The notes beneath the pieces were generated by a model. It was not told where the DNA came from, did no database searches, and was given only the letters and a program-made list of their open reading frames with translations. DNA of 64,000 nucleotides from CADEFQ01 sp035433705 (GTDB lineage Bacteria; Pseudomonadota; Gammaproteobacteria; Steroidobacterales; Steroidobacteraceae), in the NCBI GenBank assembly GCA_035433705.1, contig DAORVK010000013.1, positions 1 to 64,000 of the forward strand, given 5' to 3'. Made by a program: the position numbers and the translations under genes. This document shows positions 41,966 to 51,225 of the stretch, in pieces (position 1 is the first letter of the stretch; each line of letters starts with the position of its first letter).

Positions 41966-43140
41966 GGCGCGGGGAGTCGCGGCGGCGTGGCGAGCCGCGC
42001 CTGCCAGTAAGGTGAATAGAGACTCGGGAGCTCGCGCCGCCGGTCGGGGCGTGGCGTCGGGCGTGCATGAAACACCCGCGCAGAAGCCTGCGCCGTCATG
42101 GGCCCGGGTGATGGGCCCGAAACGCGGACGATAGGCACCTCAAGCTCGAGATCGAGGCGCAGATCATTCTGCACCGCCGGCTCGAGGCGTGCCACATCAC
42201 GCATGGACGGCAGGCCGCGTGACAGGCGTGAGACCCGCAAGTCGCGCATCGCGGTGCGCGAAGTGCGGCGGTTCACCCGATAGCTGCCGCCGTGATAGCC
42301 GCGCAGCGAAGTCGCCCGCCCCTGTTCCGCAGCGCCCCAGCCGATCTGGAACGCCTCCCGCCAGCCGAACAGCGTGCGGTGGTGCAGGGCGAAGGTGTCC
42401 ATGCCACGCCACGTGTCGAAACCAGGGAGGTCGGTGCCGCCCCGCTTTTCGAGCCGCACGATCACGGGCACTCTGAAGACGGCCCCGCGATCGACGGTGA
42501 AGCGATCAAGCGAGCGGACGATGACTTCTTTCTGTCGGCCACGCTGCGCGCCGCCGTACACTCGGGTAAGCCGGACCCAGCGCGTGGTGTGTGCGCCCAT
42601 GAGCGCGCTGCCGCGGGTACTCAGCGACGCTCCGGGAAAGTTGTCGGCGGCGGTGCGCTGCGCGAGCTCCAAAGCTGCCGGAGCCGCGGCGAGATGCAGG
42701 GCATCCGCGGCACGCGCGAAGTCGGTGGTGAAGAGCGCGAGGGTGCCCTCGCCTGTGACAAGCAGGGGTTGCGAGGCGCGATTGACTCCGGTCATCACGT
42801 TTCGCAGCCCCGTGGTCGCCGGCCCGAGATACGGCACGAAGCGGGTGATGCGGTTGGCGCGATCGACTGTGCGCGTCATGTACGCGAGCCAGGACCGCAG
42901 ACTGACCGACTGGGCCATGGCTGCCTGGTTCGCGACGATGGCGCGGTTCATGTAGCTCTCGAAATTGAGCACGCGTGCCTCGAAAATGGCGGCCGACAGC
43001 GCCGCGGCATCGGCGGAGTCGATGAGACGCCGCTTCTGCGTGACGAGCCGGCCGCTCTCGTACACGAACAGGGTGGCCGTCGCGAGGCACGCAAGCAGAG
43101 CGAGAGTGAAAACCACCGCAGCTCCACGTTCGCACCGCAC
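41962..43140 (-). CDS. TadG-like pilus assembly protein
   Basis: A 392-residue protein. It begins MRCERGAAVVFTLALLACLA, a Gly-Ala-Ala TadG-type N-terminus lacking the Glu at +5, then one helix and a typical LVTQKRRLIDSADAAALSAA segment. This is the hallmark of putative Flp pilus-assembly TadE/G-like proteins. No von Willebrand A motif was seen. It starts three bases after the Flp-like gene. Confidence 0.8.
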   Translation of the reverse strand: MRCERGAAVVFTLALLACLATATLFVYESGRLVTQKRRLIDSADAAALSAAIFEARVLNFESYMNRAIVANQAAMAQSVSLRSWLAYMTRTVDRANRITRFVPYLGPATTGLRNVMTGVNRASQPLLVTGEGTLALFTTDFARAADALHLAAAPAALELAQRTAADNFPGASLSTRGSALMGAHTTRWVRLTRVYGGAQRGRQKEVIVRSLDRFTVDRGAVFRVPVIVRLEKRGGTDLPGFDTWRGMDTFALHHRTLFGWREAFQIGWGAAEQGRATSLRGYHGGSYRVNRRTSRTAMRDLRVSRLSRGLPSMRDVARLEPAVQNDLRLDLELEVPIVRVSGPSPGPMTAQASARVFHARPTPRPDRRRELPSLYSPYWQARLATPPRLPAP

Positions 43141-43143
43141 GGC

Positions 43144-43392
43144 TTACTGCTCGAAGTCCTGCAGGGTCTTTTGCGACTGACCCTCGGTGTTGGAACGCTG
43201 TTGCGCCTGATTGACGGCACCACGCGCGCCGCCGGAATTGGCGCCGGCGAGTGCCGATGCCGCGACCGATGTCTGGCCACGCACGATGTCGCCGAAGGCC
43301 GTGTAGACCCCGATCGCCGCGACGGCGATGAGCGCCACGATGATGATGTATTCGGTCATGCCCTGACCGCGGGTAACGCGTTTCGATGTCAT
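43144..43392 (-). CDS. flp: Flp-type major pilin candidate
   Basis: An 82-residue pilin precursor and first gene of the Tad operon. The site RG-QGMTEY has Glu at +5 and Tyr at +6 of the mature protein, followed by the hydrophobic segment IIIVALIAVAAIGVYTAFGD. Unlike most Flp pilins it has a 35-residue Gln/Ser-rich hydrophilic tail. GGAGGG lies seven bases before the ATG, a strong ribosome site in keeping with a highly made subunit. Confidence 0.85.
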   Translation of the reverse strand: MTSKRVTRGQGMTEYIIIVALIAVAAIGVYTAFGDIVRGQTSVAASALAGANSGGARGAVNQAQQRSNTEGQSQKTLQDFEQ

Positions 43393-43502
43393 GTGAAAAC
43401 CCTCCGCACTGTCGAGGCTTCATTGAATGCCCCGGCAGCCGCAAAAGCACGCCGAGAAACGGCGGTCTTTACGGCGAAATCCGCGCGCGCCACACTCGCG
43501 GC

Positions 43503-44612
43503 ATGCGCGCCCGTCTGCAACTTGCCTGCCTTCTCGCCACCTGCACGGTCACCGCCCACGCCGCGACACCGCCCGACGTGGCCCGTGTCATTGAAGAACT
43601 CGGCCTGCAAACCGCTTCCGTGCCCTCCCGCGAGCGGCGGGGCTGGCGCCCGCTCCGCAAGATCGTCGTCCGTGCGAATCTCGGGCCCGATGCAGCGCAG
43701 TTGCTGGACACGGCCGCGGCGGGCGCGGAAGTCGTCGTGACATCGACCCACGCGCAAGCGCTGCAGGCCGCACCCGACGCAGATGCGCTTCTCGGCTACT
43801 GCGAAGCGGATCTGCTCGCTGCGGCACCCAAGACAGTGTGGGTGCAATCATTTTCCGTCGGCGTCGAGAACTGCGTGGCGCTGCCTGCGATCCGCGAGCG
43901 CGACATCGTGGTCACGAACATGCAGCGCGCGCTCGGGCCGCCGATGGCAGAACACGCGATCGCACTGCTGCTTGCGCTCGCACGCCACCTTGACACCTAT
44001 ATCGTTCGACAAGCCGCCGGCACCTGGGACGAATCTCCGGGCGGCGGCGCGCCGGTCCGCGTGCTGGGCGGCAAGACACTGCTGATCGCCGGCCTCGGCG
44101 GCATCGGCACCGAGGTCGCACGCCGCGCGCACGCGCTCGGCATGCACGTTGTCGCGACACGCGCTTCCGACCGACCCGGGCCGCCTTTCGTCGAGTACGT
44201 CGGCAAACCCGCAGAACTCCTTGCTCTCGCTGCGCGGGCCGATGCAGTCGTCGCAGCGCTACCGCTCACCACAGACACGCGCGGCCTCTTCGACGCAAAG
44301 TTCTTTGCGGCCATGAAGCGGGGAGCGTATTTCGTGAACCTTGGCCGCGGTCAGAGTGTCATCACGGGCGATCTCCTCGCCGCGCTGCAATCGGGCCATG
44401 TGGGTGGCGCCGCGCTCGATGTGACCGATCCCGAGCCTCTGCCGCCCGATCACCCTCTGTGGCATGCGCCGCGCATCCTCATCACACCCCACATGTCTGC
44501 GACTACCGATGACGACCCCCACTACCGCCGTCTGATCGTGCGCGAGAACCTGCGTCGCTGGCAGGCGGGCGAGGCGCTGCTGTCTGTGGTCGATATCGAA
44601 CGGGGCTACTGA
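43503..44612 (+). CDS. D-isomer-specific 2-hydroxyacid dehydrogenase with signal peptide
   Basis: A 369-residue protein. The NAD-binding motif is GLGGIGTEVARRAHALGM. The catalytic Arg is in NLGRGQS, the acidic residue in DVTDPEPLP and the His in ITPHMSA. It reduces 2-oxoacids or oxidises D-2-hydroxyacids. The first 20 residues (MRARLQLACLLATCTVTAHA) look like a Sec signal with an AHA cleavage site, odd for an NAD enzyme. ATG 43503 is the first ATG that precedes any homology. The hydrolase gene follows after two bases. Confidence 0.85.
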   Translation: MRARLQLACLLATCTVTAHAATPPDVARVIEELGLQTASVPSRERRGWRPLRKIVVRANLGPDAAQLLDTAAAGAEVVVTSTHAQALQAAPDADALLGYCEADLLAAAPKTVWVQSFSVGVENCVALPAIRERDIVVTNMQRALGPPMAEHAIALLLALARHLDTYIVRQAAGTWDESPGGGAPVRVLGGKTLLIAGLGGIGTEVARRAHALGMHVVATRASDRPGPPFVEYVGKPAELLALAARADAVVAALPLTTDTRGLFDAKFFAAMKRGAYFVNLGRGQSVITGDLLAALQSGHVGGAALDVTDPEPLPPDHPLWHAPRILITPHMSATTDDDPHYRRLIVRENLRRWQAGEALLSVVDIERGY

Positions 44613-44614
44613 TC

Positions 44615-45403
44615 GTGCCTGCCTTGCGGATCGATGGCAGTTCACTCGACTACGAAAGCCGGGGTGACGCACGGCACCCGACGCTGCTGCTGTTGCACGC
44701 GCTCGGCAGTTCGCTCGCCATGTGGGACGCGCAGGTCCGGGCTCTCGCCGCGCACTTTCGCATCGTTCGACTTTCCTTGCGCGGACACGGTGCCTCGTCG
44801 TTCGCAGGCCCATCGGAACTCACCATCGACACGATGGCGGGCGATGCGTGCGCCCTCCTCGATGCACTCGCCATCGAGCGCGCGCACTGGTGCGGCCTCT
44901 CGCTTGGCGGCATGGTCGCGATGTGCGCGGCGCAGCTTCAGCCCGGGCGTGTAGATCGGCTCGTGCTCGCCAACACCACCGCGCACATGCCACCCGCCGA
45001 CGCGTGGTCGCAGCGGATCGCACTCGTGCGCGAGCAGGGTATGACGCCGCTCGCGGAAGCGACGATGCAGCGCTGGTTCACGCCCGCGTTTCACCGTCGC
45101 GAACCGGACGAGGTGGAACGCATCCGGCGCATCTTTCTCGGGACCGACCCTTCCGGCTATGCGGCCGCGTGCACAGCGATCCGCGATATGGACCAGCGCA
45201 CAAGGCTGCAGGACATACACGCCCCCACCCTCGTCATCGCCGGATCGGGAGACGCCAGCATGCCGCCGGAGCGCGCAGCAGAATTGCAGGCAGCCATTCC
45301 CGGCGCACAGCTCGTGGTACTCGAGGCTGCCCATCTCTCGAACATGGAAGCCTGCGACGACTTCAACGCCGCCGTACTCAGGCACCTCGACGTCAGTTCG
45401 TAA
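44615..45403 (+). CDS. Alpha/beta hydrolase, 3-oxoadipate enol-lactonase-like
   Basis: A 262-residue hydrolase from GTG. The nucleophile elbow is GLSLGG (S96). The acid is in SGDASMPP and the His in EAAHLSNME. The oxyanion segment is LLHALGSSLAMW. The pattern resembles PcaD-type enol-lactonases, though no other protocatechuate gene is nearby. It is probably co-transcribed with the dehydrogenase. Its end overlaps the convergent histidine kinase gene by 11 bases. Confidence 0.85.
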   Translation: MPALRIDGSSLDYESRGDARHPTLLLLHALGSSLAMWDAQVRALAAHFRIVRLSLRGHGASSFAGPSELTIDTMAGDACALLDALAIERAHWCGLSLGGMVAMCAAQLQPGRVDRLVLANTTAHMPPADAWSQRIALVREQGMTPLAEATMQRWFTPAFHRREPDEVERIRRIFLGTDPSGYAAACTAIRDMDQRTRLQDIHAPTLVIAGSGDASMPPERAAELQAAIPGAQLVVLEAAHLSNMEACDDFNAAVLRHLDVSS

Positions 45404-46817
45404 GGCGCCGCGAGGCCTCGCCGAAGTAGTCGGCCTCCACGGGAATCTCGCCCTCGGCCACCGCTGGCAGTGTGAGCGTGATTTCGAGCCCGCCTGCCGC
45501 CAGATTGCGCGCCTTCGCCGAGCCGCGGTGCAGGCGCATCGCGCGTGCCACGATCGCGAGTCCGAGACCTGAGCCGTCGGGGTGACGGGTGCGTGCGTCG
45601 CCGATGCGGGTGAAGGGTTCAAAGATGTGCTCGAGCGCATCCGCTGGAACACCGGGCCCGCGATCCTGCACGACGATCGCAGCCTCGCGGCCGCTGGCGC
45701 GCAGCCGGATGTCGATGTGGGTTCCTTCGGCCGTGTGGTGGATCGCATTGCGAAGCACGTTCTGCAAGGCGCTGCCGAGGATCACCGGGTTCCCGTAGAC
45801 CTGCGCACGCGCGTCTGCGCAATCGTGCAGCTCGAGCACGCATTGCCGCTGCGCCGCCTCGAGGCGCGCGTCCTCGACGACCTCTTCGACGAATGGCGCC
45901 AGCTCGATCAACTGGAATTTGGGAGGGGTGGACATGGCATCGAGCCGCGAAAGGCCCAGAATCGAGCCGATCATGTGATCGAGCCGGTCGGCCTGCTGCT
46001 GCAGCCTCGCGATGTCGGTTTCCAGACGGTTGTCCGGGTCACGTCGGCGCAGCAGCTCGAGCGCCACATTGAGGCGGGCGAGTGGTGTGCGCAGCTCGTG
46101 CGACATGTCGCGCACGAGCTGGTCGCGCGCCTTGAGCAGGTGTTCGAGTCGCCCCGCCATCGCGATGAAGTCGCGCGCGAGCGCGCCAAGCTCGTCGCCG
46201 CGCGCAATTACGCGCGCGCTCACCTCGGGCGCCGCGAGCCCCGCGGCGAACGAGCGTGTTGCGCGGGCGAGTTCGCGCACCGGCCGGCTGAAACTGCGGG
46301 CCAATATGCCCGCCACGGCGCCGCTCACGAGAATGGCGAGCGCGATCAGAAGGAGCGGCAGCTCCCTGATGCCTACCCGGTCCCACCAGGCGGGGTCGCG
46401 TTCGACGAGATACACTGCGAAGCGCCGGCCGTCCGGCAATCGCACCTGCGGAACCCAGCGCGAGGTGTAGAGCGACGTTGAGGCCTCGGCCGGATCCGGC
46501 TTCAGAATGGCGGGCGTGCGCAGCGCGAGGCCCGGTGGTACCGCACGACCGAGGACGTCGGTTCCTGAAGCATCGACGATCAGCGGCTGCACGTCGCCCG
46601 GCCTTGCATCCTCGGCTCGCAACCAGTCGCGTAGCGCAGCTTCGCCACCCCGATCGATGGCCGCCGCGGCTGCGGCGGCGACATGCGCTGCGTCGTGACC
46701 CGCCAGACGCTCGATGCGCTGGCTCACCATCAGGAAACTGGCCGCCGTGCCGAGCCCGAGCATCAGCAGGCTCGCAATACCCACGGTCAGGAAGATCCGG
46801 CCGTAGACGCTTTTCAC
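45393..46817 (-). CDS. Two-component sensor histidine kinase
   Basis: A 474-residue inner-membrane sensor. TM1 is near residues 8-30, followed by a periplasmic domain of about 120 residues and TM2 near 152-174. A HAMP domain follows, then HisKA with MSHELRTPLARL (H240). The ATPase has N-box NAIHH, G1 DRGPGVP and G2 GSGLGLAIV. The architecture resembles CpxA/envelope-stress sensors. It overlaps the regulator gene by four bases (ATGA). Confidence 0.92.
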   Translation of the reverse strand: MKSVYGRIFLTVGIASLLMLGLGTAASFLMVSQRIERLAGHDAAHVAAAAAAAIDRGGEAALRDWLRAEDARPGDVQPLIVDASGTDVLGRAVPPGLALRTPAILKPDPAEASTSLYTSRWVPQVRLPDGRRFAVYLVERDPAWWDRVGIRELPLLLIALAILVSGAVAGILARSFSRPVRELARATRSFAAGLAAPEVSARVIARGDELGALARDFIAMAGRLEHLLKARDQLVRDMSHELRTPLARLNVALELLRRRDPDNRLETDIARLQQQADRLDHMIGSILGLSRLDAMSTPPKFQLIELAPFVEEVVEDARLEAAQRQCVLELHDCADARAQVYGNPVILGSALQNVLRNAIHHTAEGTHIDIRLRASGREAAIVVQDRGPGVPADALEHIFEPFTRIGDARTRHPDGSGLGLAIVARAMRLHRGSAKARNLAAGGLEITLTLPAVAEGEIPVEADYFGEASRRLTN

Positions 46818-47503
46818 GGGGGCTCCCCCGGATCCATTGCATAGCCTGCGCCGCGCACGCCGCGGATTTCCGGTGCACTTTCACCGAGCTTGCGGCGCAG
46901 GTTCGCGACGTGCGTGTCGACACTGCGATCGAAGGCCTCGAGCGGACGGCCGAGCGCGCGCTCACACAGTTGCTGGCGACTCACCACCACGCCGGCAGAG
47001 CGCATCAATTCCTCGAGCACACGCGCTTCGGCGCCAGTGAGCGCTACCGGCCGCGCTTCGACCGTCGCCCGACCGCGAGCCAGATCAAGCACCAGCGCGC
47101 CGACGGTAAACAGGCGCTCCGTGGGAGCTGCCGCGCCCGCCGCCGGACGGCGCAGTATTGCGCGAATCCGTGCGATCAGTTCGCGCGGATGGAAGGGCTT
47201 GGCGAGATAGTCGTCTGCCCCGACCTCGAGCCCGACGATGCGATCCACGGCCTCGCCGCGCGCCGTCAGCATCAACACCGGCACCGTGCTGCGCTGGCGC
47301 AGCGTGCGCAGCACATCGAAGCCGCTCATGCCGGGCAGCATCACGTCGAGCACGGCCAGATCGACGCGATGCTCCCCGAGGTGCGCGAGTGCCGCGGGGC
47401 CCGAGTGCACGCTCGCGACGCCGAAGCCCTCACCCGCCAACAGTTCTTCCAGCATGGCGCAGAGGTCGCGATCGTCGTCGATGAGAAGCAGCTGAGCGAG
47501 CAT
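46814..47503 (-). CDS. OmpR/PhoB-family response regulator
   Basis: A 229-residue regulator. The receiver domain has acidic residues D9/D10, the phospho-acceptor D53 (VLDVMLPGM) and Lys in YLAKPF. A winged-helix DNA-binding domain follows (LTGAEARVLEELMRSAGVVVSRQQLCE; VDTHVANLRRKLGE). It is the partner of the kinase downstream and resembles CpxR. Its promoter must lie in the 141 bases before the divergent fasciclin gene. Confidence 0.93.
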   Translation of the reverse strand: MLAQLLLIDDDRDLCAMLEELLAGEGFGVASVHSGPAALAHLGEHRVDLAVLDVMLPGMSGFDVLRTLRQRSTVPVLMLTARGEAVDRIVGLEVGADDYLAKPFHPRELIARIRAILRRPAAGAAAPTERLFTVGALVLDLARGRATVEARPVALTGAEARVLEELMRSAGVVVSRQQLCERALGRPLEAFDRSVDTHVANLRRKLGESAPEIRGVRGAGYAMDPGEPP

Positions 47504-47644
47504 GGCGGACCAGTTTAGACGCTCGCGATACGCAACTCACCCGGCCCGCCGACTTTGCAATTCTTTGCACACCTTTTCCGCCCCCACACGTTGCGGACCC
47601 TGCTCCGGGGCTACTCTGTCCCTGCCCCTCAAGGAGACAGAATC

Positions 47645-48124
47645 ATGCAGATCCGGAAGTTCATGGCCGTCCTGGCGCTGACCACACTGGGCACCATTGC
47701 GGTCGCCACGGCACAGGACAAGCAGGTCGGTGACATCATCCACACCGACGCCCGCTTCTCGACCTTCGCCCGGGCGATCGACGCGGCGGGCCTCGAAGGC
47801 CTGCTTGCGGGTGGCAACAATGTCACCGTGCTCGCGCCGACGAACGAGGCGTTCGCGAAACTTCCCACCGGCAAGCTCGACAGCTTGCTCAAGCCCGAGA
47901 ACAAGGCCGAGCTTGAGGCGCTGCTCAAGCGCCACCTCGTCGCCGGCAGTCTCGACCAGTACACGCTCAAGCGTCAGCGCGAGCTCGACACGGTCGGTGG
48001 CGAGAAGCTTGCCGTCAAGCTCGTCGGCGGGAGCCTGCGCGTCGCCGATGCCCGCGTGCTGGGTCGACAGGGCGTGGCGGCCAATGGGACCGTGCAGCCG
48101 CTGGATACCGTAATCACGAAGTGA
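47645..48124 (+). CDS. Secreted fasciclin-domain protein
   Basis: A 159-residue single FAS1-domain protein. The signal peptide is about MQIRKFMAVLALTTLGTIAVATA. FAS1 motifs are NNVTVLAPTNEAFAKLP and the C-terminal ANGTVQPLDTVI. FAS1 domains serve in adhesion or matrix binding. AAGGAG lies eight bases before the ATG. It is divergent from the two-component genes, so control by that regulator is possible but not shown. Confidence 0.88.
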   Translation: MQIRKFMAVLALTTLGTIAVATAQDKQVGDIIHTDARFSTFARAIDAAGLEGLLAGGNNVTVLAPTNEAFAKLPTGKLDSLLKPENKAELEALLKRHLVAGSLDQYTLKRQRELDTVGGEKLAVKLVGGSLRVADARVLGRQGVAANGTVQPLDTVITK

Positions 48125-48127
48125 TTG

Positions 48128-48145
48128 GCGCGCCGCCAGGCGCGC
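48128..48145. terminator. Hairpin after the fasciclin gene
   Basis: GCGCGCC and GGCGCGC pair over seven bases around GCCA, directly after the fasciclin stop and before the convergent RND gene end. No T-run follows, so it is only a candidate terminator. Confidence 0.45.
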
Positions 48146-48150
48146 AGCTC

Positions 48151-51100
48151 TCAGCCCTGCGCGCTCTTCGCAGCCGCGGCGCCCGCCTCTTCTTTGGTCA
48201 GCGCGCGCCTGAACCACGGGCCCGCGCGCCGCTCGAGGTCATCGATGACCGTGAACACGGCCGGAACCACCACGAGCGTAAGCGCGGTCGAGGTAATGAG
48301 GCCGCCGATCACCGCGATGCCCATCGGCACGCGAAACGAGGAGCTGCCCGAGATGTTGAGGGCGACCGGCAACATGCCCGCCACCATGGCGACGGTCGTC
48401 ATCACGATCGGGCGCGCGCGCTTGTGTCCTGACTCCAGCAACGCTGTCAATTGGTCACGGCCCGCGCGCATCTCCTCGATTGCGAAGTCCACCAGCAGGA
48501 TCGAGTTCTTGGCGACGATGCCCAGCAGCATCAGCACGCCGATCATCGCGGGTAGCGAAAGCGCCTGACCGGCGAGGATCAGCGCGAGTGCGGCGCCGCC
48601 GATCGACAGCGGCAACGCCGACAGGATCGTGATCGGCTGAAAGACTCGCGCGAAGAGCACGACGAGCACTGCAAACACCATCAGCACACCAGCGGCGATC
48701 GCCAGCACGAAGTTCGTGCGCAACTCGTTCATCATCTCGGCGTCGCCCTTCTCGATCAGGCGCACGCCCTGCGGCATGTGCTTCATGATCGGCAACTCCT
48801 TGATCTTCTCCATCGCGACGCTCGGTTCGACGCCGTTGCGATCGGCCTCGATCGCGACGCGACGGCTCTGGTTGTAGCGCCGCACGGTACTCGGGCCCTG
48901 CCCGAAACTGATGTCGGCCACGGCCTTCAGCGGCACCGCACCGCCACCCGCAGTCGGGACCGGCAGGTTCTCGATCGCAGTGAGATCGGCGCGCGCCGCC
49001 TCGACGAGACTCACGCGGATCGGCACCTGCCGGTCGGCCAGCGAAAACCTGGCGCCGTTCTGCGCGAGATCGCCGAGGGTCGCGATGCGTACGGTCTGGC
49101 CGATGCTGGCCACGGTCACCCCGAGGTCCGCGGCGAGATCGAGGCGCGGCCGGATCACGATCTCGGGTCGCGGCAGGTCGCCGTTGATACGCGGGTCGCG
49201 CAGCTCGGCAAGCGTGCGCATCTCCTCGACAAGTGTGTCGGCGGTGCGCTGCACGACGTCGGAATCCTCACCCGTGATGAACAGTGTGATGTCGCGCCCG
49301 AGACCGCCGTGCTGGCTCTGGAAGCTGATCCGCGCGTCGGGGACGGCGCGCAGCTCGCCGATCATGCGCCGCTCCCACTCGGCCTGTGTGACCTCGCGCC
49401 TCCGCGGCGGAACGAGGTTGATGTAGAGGGTCGCACTACGCACGTCGTCCGAGCCGACCGACTCGACGACGTCAGTCACCTCCGGCTGCTTGCGAACCAT
49501 CGCCGTGACCCGCGCGGACACGGCCGCCGTGTCCTCGAGCCGCACGCCCGGTGGCATTTCGATATTGAGCGCCGTCGACGACTGGTCGATGGTCGGAATG
49601 AACGACTGCGGCAGCGTTGCGAGGGCCAGCACCGAAAGCACGAAGAACACAACGCCGCCGGCGATCGTGAGCCAGCGGTGCTGTACGCAGCGACGCAGGA
49701 AGCCGAGGTACCAGGTCATGATCGGGCCGTCGCCCTGCTGCACCTTGCCGTGACTCTTGAGGGTGTAGGCGGCGACCAGCGGCGTGATGAGCCGCGCGAC
49801 GAGCAGCGACATGAACACCGCGACGGCCACAGTGAGCCCGAATTGCCTGAAGAACTGCCCGGTCACCCCGCCCATGAAGCTGACCGGCAGGAACACCGCG
49901 ATGATCGTCGCCGAGGTCGCGACGACGGCGAGGCCGATTTCATCGGCTGCATCGAGCGCCGCCTGCCAGGCGCTCTTGCCGCTGCGCATGTGCCGGACGA
50001 TGTTCTCGATTTCGACGATCGCATCGTCGACCAGCACACCGGCAACCAGTGACAGCGCAAGGAGGCTGATCTGGTTCAGTGTGAAGCCCATCCACTGCAT
50101 GAAGAAAAAGGTCGGGATTGCCGACAGCGGAATCGCAAGCGCCGAGATTGCCGTCGCGCGCAGGTCGCGCAGGAACAGGAACACGACCAGCACCGCGAGC
50201 AGCGAGCCTTCGAGCAGTGCATCGATCGCCGAATCGTAGGTCTGCTGCGTGAACTTGACCGTCGTGTAGACCATCTTGATGGAGACGCGCGGAAATTCCT
50301 TGCGCAGCTGGTCGAGCTCCCTGTTGACGAGCTCGATGACCGTGACATCCGAGCTGCCTTTCGATTTCCGCAGTCCGAAGGTCGTTGCGTCGCGACCGTT
50401 GAAGCGCGCGAGCGAGCGCACTTCGGCCACGCCGTCGTGCACGTCCGCGATGTCCTTCAGCCGCACGACGCGGCCACCGGGCACGGCGATCCGGGTCTCC
50501 CCGAGATCGAACGCCGACTTTGCGCCTCCGAGTACGCGGATCGCCTGCTCGCCGCCGCCAACCTGCGCGCGCCCGCCGGGAGCGTCGATGTTGAGCTGGC
50601 GCAGCTGCTGATTGACTTCCACCGCGGTGATGCCGAGCGCCTGCATGCGCGCGGGATCCAGCTCGACGCGGATCTCGCGGTCGACCCCGCCGCCGCGCGT
50701 TACCTGCGCAATTCCGGGCACCGCGAGCAGCCGCTTCGTGATGGTGTTGTCGACGAACCAGGACAACTCCTGTGCCGTCATGTCGGTCGTGCTGACGGCG
50801 AAATAGGCGATTGCACCCCCTTCGGCGTCTTCCCGTTGCACCACCGGCTCCTCGATGCCGTCTGGCAGTTCACTGCGCACCTTGGCTACGGCGTCGCGCA
50901 CGTCGTTGACTGCCCGATCGACCGGCGTGCCGATCTGGAACTCGACGAAAGTGAGGCTCTGTCCCTCGATTGCGCGCGACGTGATCTCTCGCACGTTGCC
51001 GACGCTCGCCACCGCGCCGTCGATCTTCTGCATCACCTGGGTTTCGATTTCGGTCGGCGCAGCGCCGGGCTGCGAGACACTGACCATCACCAACGGGAAG

Positions 51101-51225
51101 GAAATGTCCGGATTGAGGTTGATAGGCAAGCGTATGAAGGCGCTGACGCCGAGGAACAGCAGCACCAGAAACAGGACGAGCGGCAATATCGGGTGCCGGA
51201 TCGCCCAGGCGGAAATGTTCTTCAT
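48151..51225 (-). CDS. RND efflux transporter, HAE1 family inner-membrane pump
   Basis: A 1024-residue proton-driven pump subunit. It has the N-terminal RHPILPLVLFLVLLFLG helix, two large periplasmic loops and 12 helices. The TM4 Asp pair is in GVLVDDAIVEIENI. The C-terminal half has MLLGIVAKNSILLVDFA. It resembles AcrB/MexB-like drug or AcrD/F-like pumps; the substrate is unknown. It overlaps the adaptor gene by four bases. No outer-membrane TolC-like channel is adjacent. Confidence 0.94.
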   Translation of the reverse strand: MKNISAWAIRHPILPLVLFLVLLFLGVSAFIRLPINLNPDISFPLVMVSVSQPGAAPTEIETQVMQKIDGAVASVGNVREITSRAIEGQSLTFVEFQIGTPVDRAVNDVRDAVAKVRSELPDGIEEPVVQREDAEGGAIAYFAVSTTDMTAQELSWFVDNTITKRLLAVPGIAQVTRGGGVDREIRVELDPARMQALGITAVEVNQQLRQLNIDAPGGRAQVGGGEQAIRVLGGAKSAFDLGETRIAVPGGRVVRLKDIADVHDGVAEVRSLARFNGRDATTFGLRKSKGSSDVTVIELVNRELDQLRKEFPRVSIKMVYTTVKFTQQTYDSAIDALLEGSLLAVLVVFLFLRDLRATAISALAIPLSAIPTFFFMQWMGFTLNQISLLALSLVAGVLVDDAIVEIENIVRHMRSGKSAWQAALDAADEIGLAVVATSATIIAVFLPVSFMGGVTGQFFRQFGLTVAVAVFMSLLVARLITPLVAAYTLKSHGKVQQGDGPIMTWYLGFLRRCVQHRWLTIAGGVVFFVLSVLALATLPQSFIPTIDQSSTALNIEMPPGVRLEDTAAVSARVTAMVRKQPEVTDVVESVGSDDVRSATLYINLVPPRRREVTQAEWERRMIGELRAVPDARISFQSQHGGLGRDITLFITGEDSDVVQRTADTLVEEMRTLAELRDPRINGDLPRPEIVIRPRLDLAADLGVTVASIGQTVRIATLGDLAQNGARFSLADRQVPIRVSLVEAARADLTAIENLPVPTAGGGAVPLKAVADISFGQGPSTVRRYNQSRRVAIEADRNGVEPSVAMEKIKELPIMKHMPQGVRLIEKGDAEMMNELRTNFVLAIAAGVLMVFAVLVVLFARVFQPITILSALPLSIGGAALALILAGQALSLPAMIGVLMLLGIVAKNSILLVDFAIEEMRAGRDQLTALLESGHKRARPIVMTTVAMVAGMLPVALNISGSSSFRVPMGIAVIGGLITSTALTLVVVPAVFTVIDDLERRAGPWFRRALTKEEAGAAAAKSAQG

